From positions 372,001 to 436,000 of the forward strand of contig JADJGV010000006.1 of the NCBI GenBank assembly GCA_016707895.1: 64,000 nucleotides of DNA, given 5' to 3'. The DNA comes from Myxococcales bacterium. GTDB lineage: Bacteria > Myxococcota_A > Polyangia > Haliangiales > Haliangiaceae. A program made the translations under genes and the position numbers. The notes under the pieces were generated by a model that saw only the letters and a program-made list of their open reading frames with translations, was not told where the DNA came from and did no database searches. Below are positions 1 through 14,425 of this stretch, piece after piece; position 1 is the first letter of the stretch; every line of letters starts with the position of its first letter.

Positions 1-1
1 C

Positions 2-1062
2 GACGCGGCCCAGGCCGCGGCCGCGCTCGAGCGCTGCCGCCAGCGCACGGCCGCCGCGGCGCAGTCGATGGAGGGCGCGCTGCACCAGCTGCGCGGCGAT
101 CGCATGAGCGACGCCGAGAAGAAGCTCGACGAGCTGATGGACGAGCTGGCCGACGTCGCCGGCGATCAGGCCGACATCGCCGCCGAGGCCGACAAGATCT
201 TCGAGCGCTACGCCGAGCGCGCCGACGAGCTGATGCGCGACCTGGGCAAGGACGCGCAGCACCGGTTGGGCGGGCTGGTCGACAAGCTCAAGGACCGGCT
301 GGCGGCGGTGCCCGACAGCGGGCTCACGCCGTTCGCCCGCGAGGAGCTGGAGATCGTCGACAAGCGCCTGGCCGATCTCGAGCGCATGCTCGACGACGGC
401 GACGTCGCCGAGGCGCTGGGCATGGCCAAGCAGGCCGCCGACAGCCTCGACACCGTCGCCGGCGAGCTCGACGCGGCGATGGCCGACGACCCCTCGTCGC
501 CGTTCGCCCAGGCCACCGCCGACGCGATCGACGCGGTCGAGCGGGCCCGGCCGCTGGCCAAGCGCCTGGTCGACGAGCTCGGCGATCTGACCCCGTCGCC
601 CGATCGCATCCTCGGCGACGACGACAAGCGGCGGCTGGACGCGCTGCGCCGACGCCAGGCCGGCAACCGCGATCGCGCCAAGGCGCTGGTCGAGAAGGCC
701 AAGGGCGCCGACGGCGTGCCCGGCGACGCCGCCAGCGCGATCGAGGATCGGGTCGGCGAGGCCACCGGGCCGATGACCCAGGCCGAGAAGCGGATGGGCG
801 GGCGCGATCCGTCGGGCGCGCGCGACGCCGCGCGATCGGCGGCCGACGCGCTGGCCAAGGCCCGGCAGGAGGCGCAGAAGGCCGCGCGCCAGGCCCAGGC
901 CCAGGGCGACGGCGCGCTCGGCGAGGAGCCGGTGCGCATCCCCGGCGCCGATCAGTACGTCGCGCCCGAGGCGTTCCGCCAGGAGCTGCTCGAGGGCATG
1001 AAGAAGAAGGCGCCGACCGGCTACGACGAGCAGCTGCGCCGCTACTACGAGGACCTGATCCG

Positions 1063-1066
<4 letters not shown>
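2..1066 (+). CDS. Coiled-coil protein, DUF4175-like C-terminal part (5' end outside window)
   Basis: The frame is open to the window edge, so this is the C-terminal 354 residues of a longer protein; the ATG at 68 lies in the same Ala/Arg-rich helix and is unlikely to be the true start. The visible part is almost entirely charged heptad-like helix (many E/K/D/A/L), predicting a long coiled coil. The tail has a conserved-looking block (residues FRQELLEGMKKKAP, then RRYYEDL) like the C-terminus of large DUF4175-type membrane proteins that sit next to MoxR/DUF58/BatA genes. Its stop overlaps the next start by 4 bp (ATGA), so it is the upstream member of this operon. The family call is an inference from tail motif and context; function is unknown. 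Confidence 0.6.
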
Positions 1067-3752
<2,686 letters not shown>

Positions 3753-3770
3753 CCCGCGCGCGCCCCGTCG

Positions 3771-4669
<899 letters not shown>

Positions 4670-4673
<4 letters not shown>

Positions 4674-6770
4674 CGTTCCTCGCGCCGCTGATGCTGCTCG
4701 GCCTGGTCGGCGTGGCCATCCCGCTGGTGATCCACCTGATCGGGCGCCGCCGGGCCCGGGTCGTGAAGTTCGCCGCGCTGGCGTTCTTGATCGGCTCGAA
4801 GCGCAAGACCTCGCGCCGGCTGCAGCTGCGCGAGCGGCTGCTGTTGCTGGTGCGGCTGCTGGCCTGCGTCGCGCTGCCGCTGGCGATCGCCAAGCCGTTC
4901 ACGTCGTGCCGGGCGCGCGGCCCGACGGTGGCGCGCGGCCCGCAGGCGGTGGTGTTCGTGATCGACGACTCGTTCACCAGCGGCTACCGCATCGGCGGGC
5001 GCTCGCTGCTCGATCGCGAGCTCGACGCCGCGACGCGCATCTTGCAGCAGCTCGGCCCCGAGGCCGAGGTCGCGGTGGTGCGCGCGTCGGAGGGCTCGCC
5101 CAACCCGACCGAGCTGTCGCGCGAGCAGCTGCGCCTGCGCGACAGCCTGCTCGACCTCACCCCGACCGCGCGCCCGGCCGATCTGCGGCGCGCGCTGGCC
5201 CGGGCGGCGCAGCTGCTGGCCGGCTCGAGCCACAAGACCAAGACCGTCTACCTGGTGGCGCCGATGACGGTGAACTCGCTGCCGCCCGGCGAGCCGGCGT
5301 GGGCCGCCGACGGCCCGGCGCTCGAGGTCTACGACGTGCGCAAGGGCGAGCCGCTGCCCAACCTGGCGGTGACGTCGCTGACCGTGTCGCCCGATCCCAC
5401 CTCGGGCGCGCGCGGCATCGCGATCGTGGCCGAGATCGCCAACCACGGCGCGGCGCCGGTCGCCGACGTGACGCTGTCGGTCGAGGTCGACGGCAGCGTC
5501 GTCGCGCGCGGCCAGCTCGACCTCGCGCCCGGCGAGACCCGCGGCAAGCGGTTCCTGGCGACGCTGCCGCCCGAGCAGCGGTCGGCGCCGGTGGCGGTGG
5601 CGCTGCCCGACGACGCGCTCGCCACCGACAACCGCCGCTGGGCCATCGCCCGGCTGCGCGACGACATCCGCGTGCTCCTGGTCGACGGCGACGCCCGCGC
5701 CGACCGCCACGACGACGAGGTGTTCTACCTCGAGGCCGCGCTGCGCCCGGGCGATCGCGGCGAGGCCGGCACGGTGGTGACCAAGGTGCTGCCCGACGAG
5801 CTCGACGATCTCGACCTGGGCGGCTTCGACGTCGTCGTCCTGGCCAACGTGCCGGCGCTGGCCAAGGACGTGGTGACCGCGCTGGCGACCTGGGTCGGCG
5901 CCGGCGGCGGCCTGCTGGTCGCGCCCGGCGATCACGTCGATCCCGCGGCCTACGAGCGCGACGATGCTGCCGCTGTTGCCGCAGGGCCTGCGCGACCCGA
6001 TCGACACCACGTGGGGCGCGGCGCCCGACGAGCGCGCCGCCCGCGCGCTGCACCTCACCAAGTGGGAGGTCGATCACCCGATCTTCGCGCCGTTCGCGCA
6101 GGACGCGCCGGGCCTGGCCGACGCCGCGTTCACCAAGGTGATGCTGCTCGGGCCCACCACCGCGACCGCCGATCGCAAGGTGCTGGCCCGCTACACCAAC
6201 GGCGCCGCCGCGATGGTGCTGGCCACGCTCGGCGACGGCCAGGTGCTGCTGTACACGTCGACGCTGGATCGCGACTGGAACGACCTGCCGATCCTCCCCG
6301 GCTTCCTGCCGCTGATGCAGGAGTCGGTGCGGTTCCTGGCGCGCCGCCGCGCCGACAACCTGACCCCGGCGATCCTGGTCGGCGCCAGCCAGGCGCTGCC
6401 GACCCTCGAGCTGAAGAAGCTGGAGGTGCGCGGCCCCGGCTCGAGCTCGACGACCTTCGACGACGCGCGCCTGGCCGGCCGGACCTCGGTCCGCTACGGC
6501 GGCGCCGAGCGCCCCGGCGTCTACCGCGTCATCGGCACCGACAAGACCGGCGCCACCCGCGAGCGCGACGAGCTGGCGTTCGCCGCCAACCTCGACCCGC
6601 GCGGCTCCGACCTGGCCCCCGCGCCGCCGTCGCTCTTGCCCGCCAGCGGCACCACCGGCACCACCGACGGCAAGCCCCCGCTGCGCCGGGTCGAGCTGTG
6701 GCACGCCGTGGCGGCGGCGCTGCTCACGCTGCTGCTGATCGAGTCGATCCTGATCCAGCAGCGGCGCTGA
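4670..6770 (+). CDS. BatA/vWA-type membrane protein, interrupted by an apparent frameshift
   Basis: Starts at GTG 4670 overlapping the DUF58 stop. The N-terminus has the BatA signature: a membrane helix (LAPLMLLGLVGVAIPLVIHL), GRRRAR, then a second helix after QLRERLLLLVRLL. A vWA-like segment follows (VVFVIDDSFTSG), then CARDB/Big-like beta domains and a glutamine-amidotransferase-like fold (VLLVDGDARADRHDDEVFYL). Coding potential leaves the first frame near 5961-5964 and continues in the +1 frame from MLPLLPQGLRDP to a C-terminal membrane helix (AALLTLLLIESILI) and stop at 6770. The total length is one base too long for a single frame. Removing one base near 5963 gives ~700 residues, normal for the family. 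Sequencing error or genuine lesion cannot be told apart here. Confidence 0.8.
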
Positions 6771-6772
6771 TC

Positions 6773-6988
<216 letters not shown>

Positions 6989-7013
6989 GTGATGACTCGT
7001 GGGCTTCATGGTG

Positions 7014-7176
7014 CCTCCGCGGGTTGACTGGCTCTCACCCTCGCGGCCCCCGCGCACGTCCCCCGCCGCGCGCGCTGGTGGCGATGGTGGAGGGCGGAAC
7101 GCTTGAGAGGAGCGCGCGGCATGGGACCTGCGCGTTGGGCCGCGGAGGGGTGTGAGAGCCAGTCAACCCGCGGAGG
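7014..7176. repeat. Perfect 25-bp inverted repeat upstream of the four-helix-bundle gene
   Basis: Arms at 7014-7038 and 7152-7176 are exact reverse complements (the arm begins CCTCCGCGGGTTGACTGGCT). Flanking bases outside the arms are also partly matched (CATG..TG next to each arm). The 113-bp interior shows no conserved gene. The right arm ends in CGGAGG, which is the Shine-Dalgarno sequence of the gene starting at 7183, so pairing of the arms would hide that ribosome binding site. It could be a small palindromic mobile element or a translational switch. Confidence 0.8.
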
Positions 7177-7182
7177 TCCATC

Positions 7183-7512
7183 ATGTGTGAAGCCAGCGCC
7201 GTCGCCCTCGAGCTCATCAGCAGCCTCGTGCCCCTCGTCGCGAGGATCCGGATCGCCGATCCGGACCTCGCCAGCCAGCTGCGCCGCGCCGCCACCAGCG
7301 CCGCGCTCAACACCGCCGAGGCCTGGCGGCGCGACGGCCGCGACCGCGCCATGCGGTTCCGCATCGCCGCCGCCGAGTGCGCCGAGGCCGCCACCGCGTT
7401 GCACGTCGCGCGCCGCTGGGGCTACGTCGCCGACGACGCCACCGCCCCCGCCCTCGCGCTCGCCGACCGCCTCGGCGCCATGCTGTACCGCCTCCAGCAC
7501 CCGCGCCGGTGA
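7183..7512 (+). CDS. Four helix bundle protein (S23/IVS-encoded type)
   Basis: 109 residues, entirely helical. It has the features of the four-helix-bundle family first found in 23S rRNA intervening sequences: LISSLVPLVARI, then DLASQLRRAATSAALNTAEAWR and RFRIAAAECAEAATALHVARRWGY. Here it is not inside an rRNA gene. It has a good Shine-Dalgarno (GGAGG, 6 nt upstream), unlike most genes in this window, and that site is part of the inverted repeat 7014-7176. Members often sit in palindrome-flanked mobile contexts or serve as nucleic-acid-binding accessory proteins; its role here is unknown. Confidence 0.82.
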   Translation: MCEASAVALELISSLVPLVARIRIADPDLASQLRRAATSAALNTAEAWRRDGRDRAMRFRIAAAECAEAATALHVARRWGYVADDATAPALALADRLGAMLYRLQHPRR

Positions 7513-7570
7513 CACCCGCCGCGGCGGCGCCCGCCGCTTCGTCCGCGTTCCGGACGACGGGTCCGAGATC

Positions 7571-7625
7571 CGGACACCGGCGCCGGAGCCGGCGCCGGAG
7601 CCGAAACCGGCGCCGACGTCGGATC
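7571..7625. repeat. Short GC-rich hexanucleotide repeat
   Basis: Imperfect CCGGCG/CCGGAG units lie between the four-helix-bundle gene and the 3' end of nagZ. It belongs to the same simple-repeat family as 6773-6988. Confidence 0.6.
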
Positions 7626-7638
7626 CGGCCCGTCGCTT

Positions 7639-8772
<1,134 letters not shown>

Positions 8773-8778
8773 CGCCCG

Positions 8779-8784
8779 AGTGTA
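8779..8784 (-). promoter_or_regulatory. Leaderless-type -10 box of nagZ
   Basis: On the minus strand TACACT is followed by 6 nt and the GTG start. This spacing puts the transcription start at or next to the start codon. No Shine-Dalgarno is present. Confidence 0.5.
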
Positions 8785-8845
8785 CGGGGCCGGCGCGGCC
8801 GGCGTCGATCGGTGGCGGCCGATCCCGCCAGGCCGCCGCGCCGGC

Positions 8846-10756
8846 TCACCCGCCGACCGCGGCGCACTGCATCGCCTGGCACACGCTGCCGGGGCGGAAC
8901 ACCACGTGCTCGTACACGTCGACCAGGCCCTGGCGCCGGATGATGAAGCCCTGGGGAGCGACGCCGACCCCGAGCACGCGCACCGTCGCGGCCACCCCGG
9001 TGAGCGTCCCGGCGGGCGTCCCGCTCATGGTGTCGAGCAGGCCGATCCGCCACGCGCCCTGCTGCGGACCACCGACGATGCTCCACGTGCAAGTGCCGGC
9101 GCCGGTCGGGCACGGCGCCAGCGGCCGGTCCTGCGGCGGATCGATGCACGCCGGCCCCGGCAGCGCGTTGGGCACGTGGGCGGTGCACACCATCGCCGTG
9201 CCGCTGGTGCAGTTGATCGGGTCGCCACCCCCGGCGCACGGCGCGCAAAGCGGCGACGGCAACGTCGGGCTGTTGGCCTCGACCTCACAGATCGCGCTGG
9301 GCTGACCGGCGGCCTCGGTACAGCTACGGGTGCCGACCTGGCAGACGCCGCCGGCGGTCGCCACCGGCAGGCACGGCACCATCCCGGCGCTGCGATCGAA
9401 CACGCCGTCGCAGTTGCTGTCGATGCCGTCGCACGCCTCGACCAGCGGCCGCGGCCGCCCGAACCGATCCTCGTCGTCGCAGTCGGCGGCGTCGTTGACC
9501 ACCGCGCACACCACCGTGTCGGGCGCCGGCGTGCCCGCGCGGGCGCAGCGCGCGAAGCCGTCGGCGTCGCCGTCGGCGGGGCCGCCGTCGTCGCAGTGCC
9601 CCGAGCAGTCCTGATCGACGCCGTCGCAGTCGAGATCCTCGGCGTCGGGGTGGATCTCCGCGGCCTGCACGGTGCGCATCTCCTGCGGGTCGTTGCCGAT
9701 GCCGGTCACCGCGCCGGCCTCGAGGCAGTCGGTCTGGCCCGGGAACCGCGTGCAGGTGGTGATCTCGACCGCGCCGACCGCGCCGCCGGGCCCGGCGCAG
9801 GTGACGTACTTGTCGCCGTCAGGATCGGGCGCCGCGCGATCGCACTTGCCGCCGCGCGGGATCGCGCACGACTCGTCGACGCCGTTGCAGGTGGTGTCGG
9901 CGACGGTGGGGTTGATCGCGCCGGGCGGCACCGGCACGCCGAACATGTCGGTCACGGCGTCGTCGTCGGCGCAGTCGCCGGCGCACTTCTTCACGCCGTC
10001 CTGGTCGTTGTCCTCGAGGTTGGCGACGCTCTCGGAGCAGCAGTCGTTGTCGGTCGCCGAGCAGTTCTGGGCGGTCGGCCCCTCCTGCGGGAACACGTCG
10101 GGCCGGGTGTCGTCGCAGTCGATCGCCAGGTCGGGGCGACAATCGGGCGCGGCGACGCCGGCCTCGGGGGCGGCGAAGGCGTCACAGTCGGCGTCGCCGG
10201 CCGGCACGATCGCGCGGTCGCGCACCGGGCTGGGGATCGGATCGGTCGGGTCGGCGCGCCACCACGCGCAGCCGGTGGCGGTGACGCCGCTGGCGGTGCG
10301 ATCGTCGGCCGGCGCCAGCGGCACGTCGAAGCGGCGGATCTCGCCGGTCTTGAACCGGGCCGGCCCGGCGGCGTGGGCGAAGCCGAGCAGCGCCTCGCCG
10401 GTACCGCTGGGCGCGTAGGCGGCCACCGCGAAGGTGATGTCGTCGCCGAGCTTGAGATCGCCCGACGGGTACAGCGCCAGCTCGTAGACCTGGTCGCCGA
10501 GGCCGTCGGGGAAGCGCAGCGTGTCGGCAGGCAACTCGATGGTCGCGCGGTGCCACCACGCGGGCGTGACCACGCTGCCGGGCGCGGTGGCCGGCGGCGT
10601 CGCGTCACCGACGCCGACGTAGAGCTCCAGCCGCGTGGCGTTGGCGACGGCGGCGTCGTCGGTGTGCAGCGACAGGACGATCGCGGTGTCGCCGGCGCAG
10701 GCGGCCAGCGCCAGCGACGCGACCACGGCGATCCGACCGAGCGTGAGCGTAGGCAT
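8846..10756 (-). CDS. Large MopE-type metal-binding-repeat lipoprotein
   Basis: 636 residues. The start at 10756 gives a lipoprotein signal (RIAVVASLALAAC, lipobox LAAC). The C-terminal two thirds carry repeated Asp/Cys motifs of the putative metal-binding (MopE) type: DCDDTRPDVFPQEG, CNGVDESC, DCDGVDQDCSG, CDGIDSNCDGVFD. These Ca/Cu-type loops are very common in Myxococcota surface proteins. It is divergent from the rSAM gene at 10845 (88 bp apart), and each further MopE-like gene in the window also abuts an rSAM gene. Presumably surface-exposed; its ligand and role are unknown. Confidence 0.8.
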   Translation of the reverse strand: MPTLTLGRIAVVASLALAACAGDTAIVLSLHTDDAAVANATRLELYVGVGDATPPATAPGSVVTPAWWHRATIELPADTLRFPDGLGDQVYELALYPSGDLKLGDDITFAVAAYAPSGTGEALLGFAHAAGPARFKTGEIRRFDVPLAPADDRTASGVTATGCAWWRADPTDPIPSPVRDRAIVPAGDADCDAFAAPEAGVAAPDCRPDLAIDCDDTRPDVFPQEGPTAQNCSATDNDCCSESVANLEDNDQDGVKKCAGDCADDDAVTDMFGVPVPPGAINPTVADTTCNGVDESCAIPRGGKCDRAAPDPDGDKYVTCAGPGGAVGAVEITTCTRFPGQTDCLEAGAVTGIGNDPQEMRTVQAAEIHPDAEDLDCDGVDQDCSGHCDDGGPADGDADGFARCARAGTPAPDTVVCAVVNDAADCDDEDRFGRPRPLVEACDGIDSNCDGVFDRSAGMVPCLPVATAGGVCQVGTRSCTEAAGQPSAICEVEANSPTLPSPLCAPCAGGGDPINCTSGTAMVCTAHVPNALPGPACIDPPQDRPLAPCPTGAGTCTWSIVGGPQQGAWRIGLLDTMSGTPAGTLTGVAATVRVLGVGVAPQGFIIRRQGLVDVYEHVVFRPGSVCQAMQCAAVGG

Positions 10757-10844
10757 GCGTCCCCCCGGAGAAGCCAAGGCTCCATCGTAATGCAAGCCGA
10801 GCGCCACCGGCGCCAGAATCGCGGGTACCGTCGCCGCAGGCACC

Positions 10845-12050
10845 GTGCTCGCCGAGCTCCTGCGCCGCTACCCGCTCGACGCCCCGGCGATCCACGCCGC
10901 GGTGGCGCCGTGGACCATCGCCCACATCGGCCCCAGCGCGATCCGGTCGGCGGTCGAGCTGGTGCTGGACGCCGACGGGCGCCGGCTGGTGGTCGCGATC
11001 GAGGCACGGGCGTCCGGAGGTGCCTACCTGGTTGCCACCCGCGACGTGCAGCTGTCCTACTACGCCGACCCCACCACCGATCACGCGGGCGCCGCGGCGG
11101 TGGTGCGCGCGCTGGCGGCCGCGCTGGCCGGGTTCGAGACCGGCGACGCGCCGCGGCGGTTGCCGATCGCGCCGATCGCGGGCCACCGCTTCGTCGAGCT
11201 GCGGGTCAACCGCGCGTGCAACGAGGCCTGCCGGTTCTGCAACACGCCGCCCGACTCGCCGACCATCGTCGACGAGCCCGACCGCGTGCGGGCCGCGATC
11301 GCCGCCGCCGCCGCGGGGGGCTGCCGCGACCTGCTGCTGACCGGCCGCGAGACGACGCTCGCGCCCGACCTGCCCGCCTACGTCGCCGCCGCCCGCGCCG
11401 CCGGCATCACGAACGTGCGCGTCCAGACCAACGCGACGACGTTGGGCCACGGCCCGGTCCTCGGGCGGTTGCTGGCCGCGGGCGTCACCGAGTTCGAGGT
11501 GTCGCTGCACACGCTGCGCGCCGACACCTTCGCCGCGCTGATCGGCCCGGCCAGCCTGCTGGCCCACGCCGAGGCCGGCCTCGACGCGCTGACCGCCGCG
11601 GCGGTGCCGGTCACGATCGTCACGGTGATCACCGCGGCCAACCTCGACGAGGTGCCCGGGCTGGTGGCGACGATCGCGCGGCGCTGGCCCGGCGTGCGCC
11701 GGCTGGTGCTGTCGCCGGTGGCGCCGGTCGGCGACGGCGCGGGCGCGCTCGACCTGCTGGTCCCGTACGGTCGGCTGGGCCCGGTGGTGGCCGCCGCGCT
11801 GACCGCCGCCGCCGCCGCCGGCATCGACGCCACCGTGCCCGCGCGCTGCGGGCTGCCGCCGTGCGTGCTGCCGGCGGCGCTGCGCGACCGCCACGACGCG
11901 GTGCGCGCCGATCGCGGCGGCCCGATCGAGCCGGGCAAGCGCAAGCCGCTTGGCTGCGGCGGCTGCGCGCTCGACGCCCGCTGCGCCGGCCCGTGGGTCG
12001 GCTACCTCGATCGGTTCGGCGCCGGCGACCTGGTGCCGATCGCGCGGTGA
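10845..12050 (+). CDS. Radical SAM protein with variant glycine motif
   Basis: 401 residues from GTG. The rSAM cluster site is CNEACRFC (C125, C129, C132) after a ~115-residue N-terminal domain. The usual GGEPT SAM-binding motif is replaced by LLTGRETTL. The C-terminus has the island-wide auxiliary signature: LPPCVL, then CGGCALDARC followed by GYLDRFGAGDLVPI. It converges with the rSAM gene at 12055 (4-bp gap) and diverges from the MopE-type lipoprotein. A TACCGT box at 10826-10831 would give a very short leader. Substrate unknown; likely modifies a peptide or protein. Confidence 0.85.
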   Translation: MLAELLRRYPLDAPAIHAAVAPWTIAHIGPSAIRSAVELVLDADGRRLVVAIEARASGGAYLVATRDVQLSYYADPTTDHAGAAAVVRALAAALAGFETGDAPRRLPIAPIAGHRFVELRVNRACNEACRFCNTPPDSPTIVDEPDRVRAAIAAAAAGGCRDLLLTGRETTLAPDLPAYVAAARAAGITNVRVQTNATTLGHGPVLGRLLAAGVTEFEVSLHTLRADTFAALIGPASLLAHAEAGLDALTAAAVPVTIVTVITAANLDEVPGLVATIARRWPGVRRLVLSPVAPVGDGAGALDLLVPYGRLGPVVAAALTAAAAAGIDATVPARCGLPPCVLPAALRDRHDAVRADRGGPIEPGKRKPLGCGGCALDARCAGPWVGYLDRFGAGDLVPIAR

Positions 12051-12054
12051 CGCG

Positions 12055-13224
12055 TCACGCCGGCTCGTCGTCGGCGTCGGGCTCCTGGGCCACGCCGCGC
12101 TGCTCGGCCAGCTTGGCCTCGTGGCGGCGCTTGGCCTGGTAGCGGCGCGCGCCCACCTCGGTCAGCCGGCCGACCGCGATCACCGCGTCGGCGCCGCCGG
12201 CCTCGCCCGCGGCCTCGCCAGCCCCGGCGCGCCGCGCCGCGAACGCCGCCTTCCACGCCGCGAGGTCGCGCAGCGGGTAGGCCGGATCGTCGGGGTCCTC
12301 GATGATCGCGCGGACGATCGGATCGGGATCGACGAACTGCGGCGCCAGCTCGGCCGGGTCGTACGCGGCGCCGCGATCGAACAGCCCGCCGCAGATCTCG
12401 CGCAGCGTGCACGCCGCGCAGCCCTCGGCGTAGACGTGGCCCCAGTCGGTCTGGCGGACGGTCTGCTTGGCGTCGAGGAAGTGGACGATGCGCTCCTCGC
12501 CCTTGACGATCTTGCGGGTCTCGGTCGAGGCCCAGCCGAACGAGCCGAGGTAGCACAGCGGCACCTTCTCGACGCGGAAGGTGCGGCCGCCCTTGTGCAG
12601 GTGGCGCAGCGCGCGCTCGAGCGACAGCTCGAAGTCGGCCAGCCGCGGCGTGAACTGCGCCTGGTTCACCTCGGCCCGGCCCATCGACGGATCGAGGTTG
12701 TTCCAGACGAAGTGCCGGACCTGCGGGTGGTGGCGGGTCAGGTAGCGCACGTTGACGTCGAGGTGATCGGCGTTGTGCCGGTTGATGACGCAGTTGACGT
12801 TGACCTCGAGGCCGGCGGCGTGGGCGCTGTCGAGCGCGGCCAGCGCGGTGGTCAGCGTGCCCGCGTGGCCGCGCAGCCGGGCCTCGACCTCGGGGCGCAC
12901 CGAGTAGATCGACACGTGGGCCAGCCGCACGCCGGCCGCCGCCAGCGCCCGCGCGTAGGCCGGATCGGCCAGCCGGGTGCCGTTGGTGATGATCCGGACG
13001 TGCAGACCAGCGTCGGTGGCGTAGCGCGCGATCGCCGGCAGGTCCGGGTGCAGCGTCGGCTCGCCGCCGGTCAGGATCACCCCGAAGTAGCCGCGCCGCA
13101 CGAAGTCGTCGACCAGCGGCCGCATCGACGCCAGATCGTGGACGTACGGCGTCGCCGGGTTCGAGCAGAACCCGCAGAAGTGGTTGCAGTGGCGGACCAC
13201 CTGGATGTAGCCGAGGTTGGCCAC
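12055..13224 (-). CDS. Radical SAM protein with C-terminal auxiliary-cluster motif
   Basis: 389 residues from GTG. CNHFCGFC (C13, C17, C20) is near the N-terminus, with ILTGGEPTLHPDL as the SAM-binding motif. The C-terminal region holds VPLCYL and CAACTLREICGG, the shared signature of the island. The last ~110 residues are an Ala/Arg-rich helical extension not seen in its neighbours. On the minus strand it lies downstream of the MopE-type lipoprotein at 13354 and may be co-transcribed, although hairpins lie between them. Family membership is clear; the reaction is unknown. Confidence 0.87.
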   Translation of the reverse strand: MANLGYIQVVRHCNHFCGFCSNPATPYVHDLASMRPLVDDFVRRGYFGVILTGGEPTLHPDLPAIARYATDAGLHVRIITNGTRLADPAYARALAAAGVRLAHVSIYSVRPEVEARLRGHAGTLTTALAALDSAHAAGLEVNVNCVINRHNADHLDVNVRYLTRHHPQVRHFVWNNLDPSMGRAEVNQAQFTPRLADFELSLERALRHLHKGGRTFRVEKVPLCYLGSFGWASTETRKIVKGEERIVHFLDAKQTVRQTDWGHVYAEGCAACTLREICGGLFDRGAAYDPAELAPQFVDPDPIVRAIIEDPDDPAYPLRDLAAWKAAFAARRAGAGEAAGEAGGADAVIAVGRLTEVGARRYQAKRRHEAKLAEQRGVAQEPDADDEPA

Positions 13225-13306
13225 GCGGATCCTCGCTCGCGTTTCAGGGGGAGGGCTGGTGGTACGAGCCGCGATCCGTGCCGGGCGTCTCGCGTTTCGG
13301 GTGGGG

Positions 13307-13346
13307 GCCCCACGTCTTGTGGGGGAGGGTCTTTGCGAAAGACCCT
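13307..13346. terminator. Two adjacent hairpins, possible terminator/attenuator
   Basis: A 9-bp perfect stem AGGGTCTTT/AAAGACCCT with a GCG loop lies at 13326-13346, next to a 6-bp CCCCAC/GTGGGG stem. They sit just downstream of the lipoprotein gene at 13354 (minus strand) and upstream of the rSAM at 12055. No strong T-tract follows on the minus strand, so attenuation or mRNA stabilisation are equally possible. Confidence 0.55.
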
Positions 13347-13353
13347 CTTTGGG

Positions 13354-14385
13354 TTACTGCCAGTCGTAGACGCCGTTGGACAGCTCGACGTTGAACTGGG
13401 CGCAGGTGTCGGTGCCGCCGGTGGTGCGCTCGACGACGACGTAGAAGTCGGAGGCGTCGTCCTGACACGGCGAGACGTTGTCGACCGGGGTCCCGCTCCA
13501 GCACGGGCACTGCCCGGTCAGCAGGCCCCCGATGTTCGCGCGGAGATCGGTGGCCCAGGTGATCTCGGTGAACTGCCCGGGCGCCGTGATGGGGGCGCCG
13601 CAGTCGCCGCGGAACGCGCGGATGCGGAACTGATCGGCGGGGTTGCCGATGAACTTCGCGTTGACGTGGTAGTTGTCGCAGGAGCTGTCGGGGGTGTCGA
13701 CGCCGCGGAACCGGTACCAGACCTGGCGGCCGTTGGGGATGTTGCCCATCACGTTCATCGCCTGGCCGACGTCGCTGATGTTGCCGACGTCGATCGCCGT
13801 CCCGCACGACGTCCCCTCGCCCAGCAGCGGCGCGGCGGCGCACTCGCAGCCGGGCACCGTCGGATCGAGATCGAAGTTGCCGTTGGGGCACACGCAGCTG
13901 CCCATCACGCAGACGTTGCCGGCCTGGGCGCCCGAGCACAGCACCGCCGGGTCGCCGTCGTCGACGACCATCGAGCAGTCGTCGTCGACCGCGTTGCACA
14001 CCTCGGTGCCGCCGGGGTGGACGTCGGGGTTCTGCTCGTCGCAGTCGGTGCTGGCCGGGAAGGTGTCGCCGTCGATGTCGCGATCGCTGGGGATGCAGAC
14101 GCCGTTGCGGCACACCGTGCCCGGGCTGCACATCGGCAGGGGATCGGGGCCGGGGGTGCCCGCGTCGACCGGGCACTCCGGGAACGGTACGCACTGCCCC
14201 TCCTTGCAGTATTGCAGGCCGGGGCAGGTGATGCCGGCGCATGGGTCCACGGTGCCGTCGTTGCCGCCGTCGTCGGCGACCGGCCCGTCGGTGCCGTCGC
14301 CCCCCGGCTTGCTCGACGCGCAGGCGCCCAGGCCGATGAGGGCGATCGCCAGCGTGAACGCGTACGCGGTCCCCCGGGTGGACAT
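13354..14385 (-). CDS. Lipoprotein with EGF-like Cys pairs and a MopE-type motif
   Basis: 343 residues. Signal with lipobox (LAIALIGLGAC). Cys-rich modules CAGITCPGLQYCKEGQC and CSPGTVCRNGVC are followed by one metal-binding repeat (CDEQNPDVHPGG, CNAVDDDC) and a C-terminal beta-rich domain (~150 residues) with paired cysteines. It is divergent from the rSAM-methyltransferase gene at 14470. A TACCCT box ends 7 nt before the ATG, the leaderless pattern. Predicted outer-surface lipoprotein; possibly a client of the adjacent rSAM enzymes (inference only). Confidence 0.8.
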   Translation of the reverse strand: MSTRGTAYAFTLAIALIGLGACASSKPGGDGTDGPVADDGGNDGTVDPCAGITCPGLQYCKEGQCVPFPECPVDAGTPGPDPLPMCSPGTVCRNGVCIPSDRDIDGDTFPASTDCDEQNPDVHPGGTEVCNAVDDDCSMVVDDGDPAVLCSGAQAGNVCVMGSCVCPNGNFDLDPTVPGCECAAAPLLGEGTSCGTAIDVGNISDVGQAMNVMGNIPNGRQVWYRFRGVDTPDSSCDNYHVNAKFIGNPADQFRIRAFRGDCGAPITAPGQFTEITWATDLRANIGGLLTGQCPCWSGTPVDNVSPCQDDASDFYVVVERTTGGTDTCAQFNVELSNGVYDWQ

Positions 14386-14425
14386 CTCGCCAAGGGTACC
14401 GCAACCGCCGGCCGGGATCCAAGGC

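Noticed and set aside
7183..7512. 23S rRNA intervening sequence
   Set aside because: The four-helix-bundle protein is of the IVS-encoded type, but no rRNA sequence flanks it.
12055..13224. Calling the 12055 (or 25164) rSAM protein HxsC
   Set aside because: They share the island signature rather than the features I associate with HxsC; position alone is not enough.
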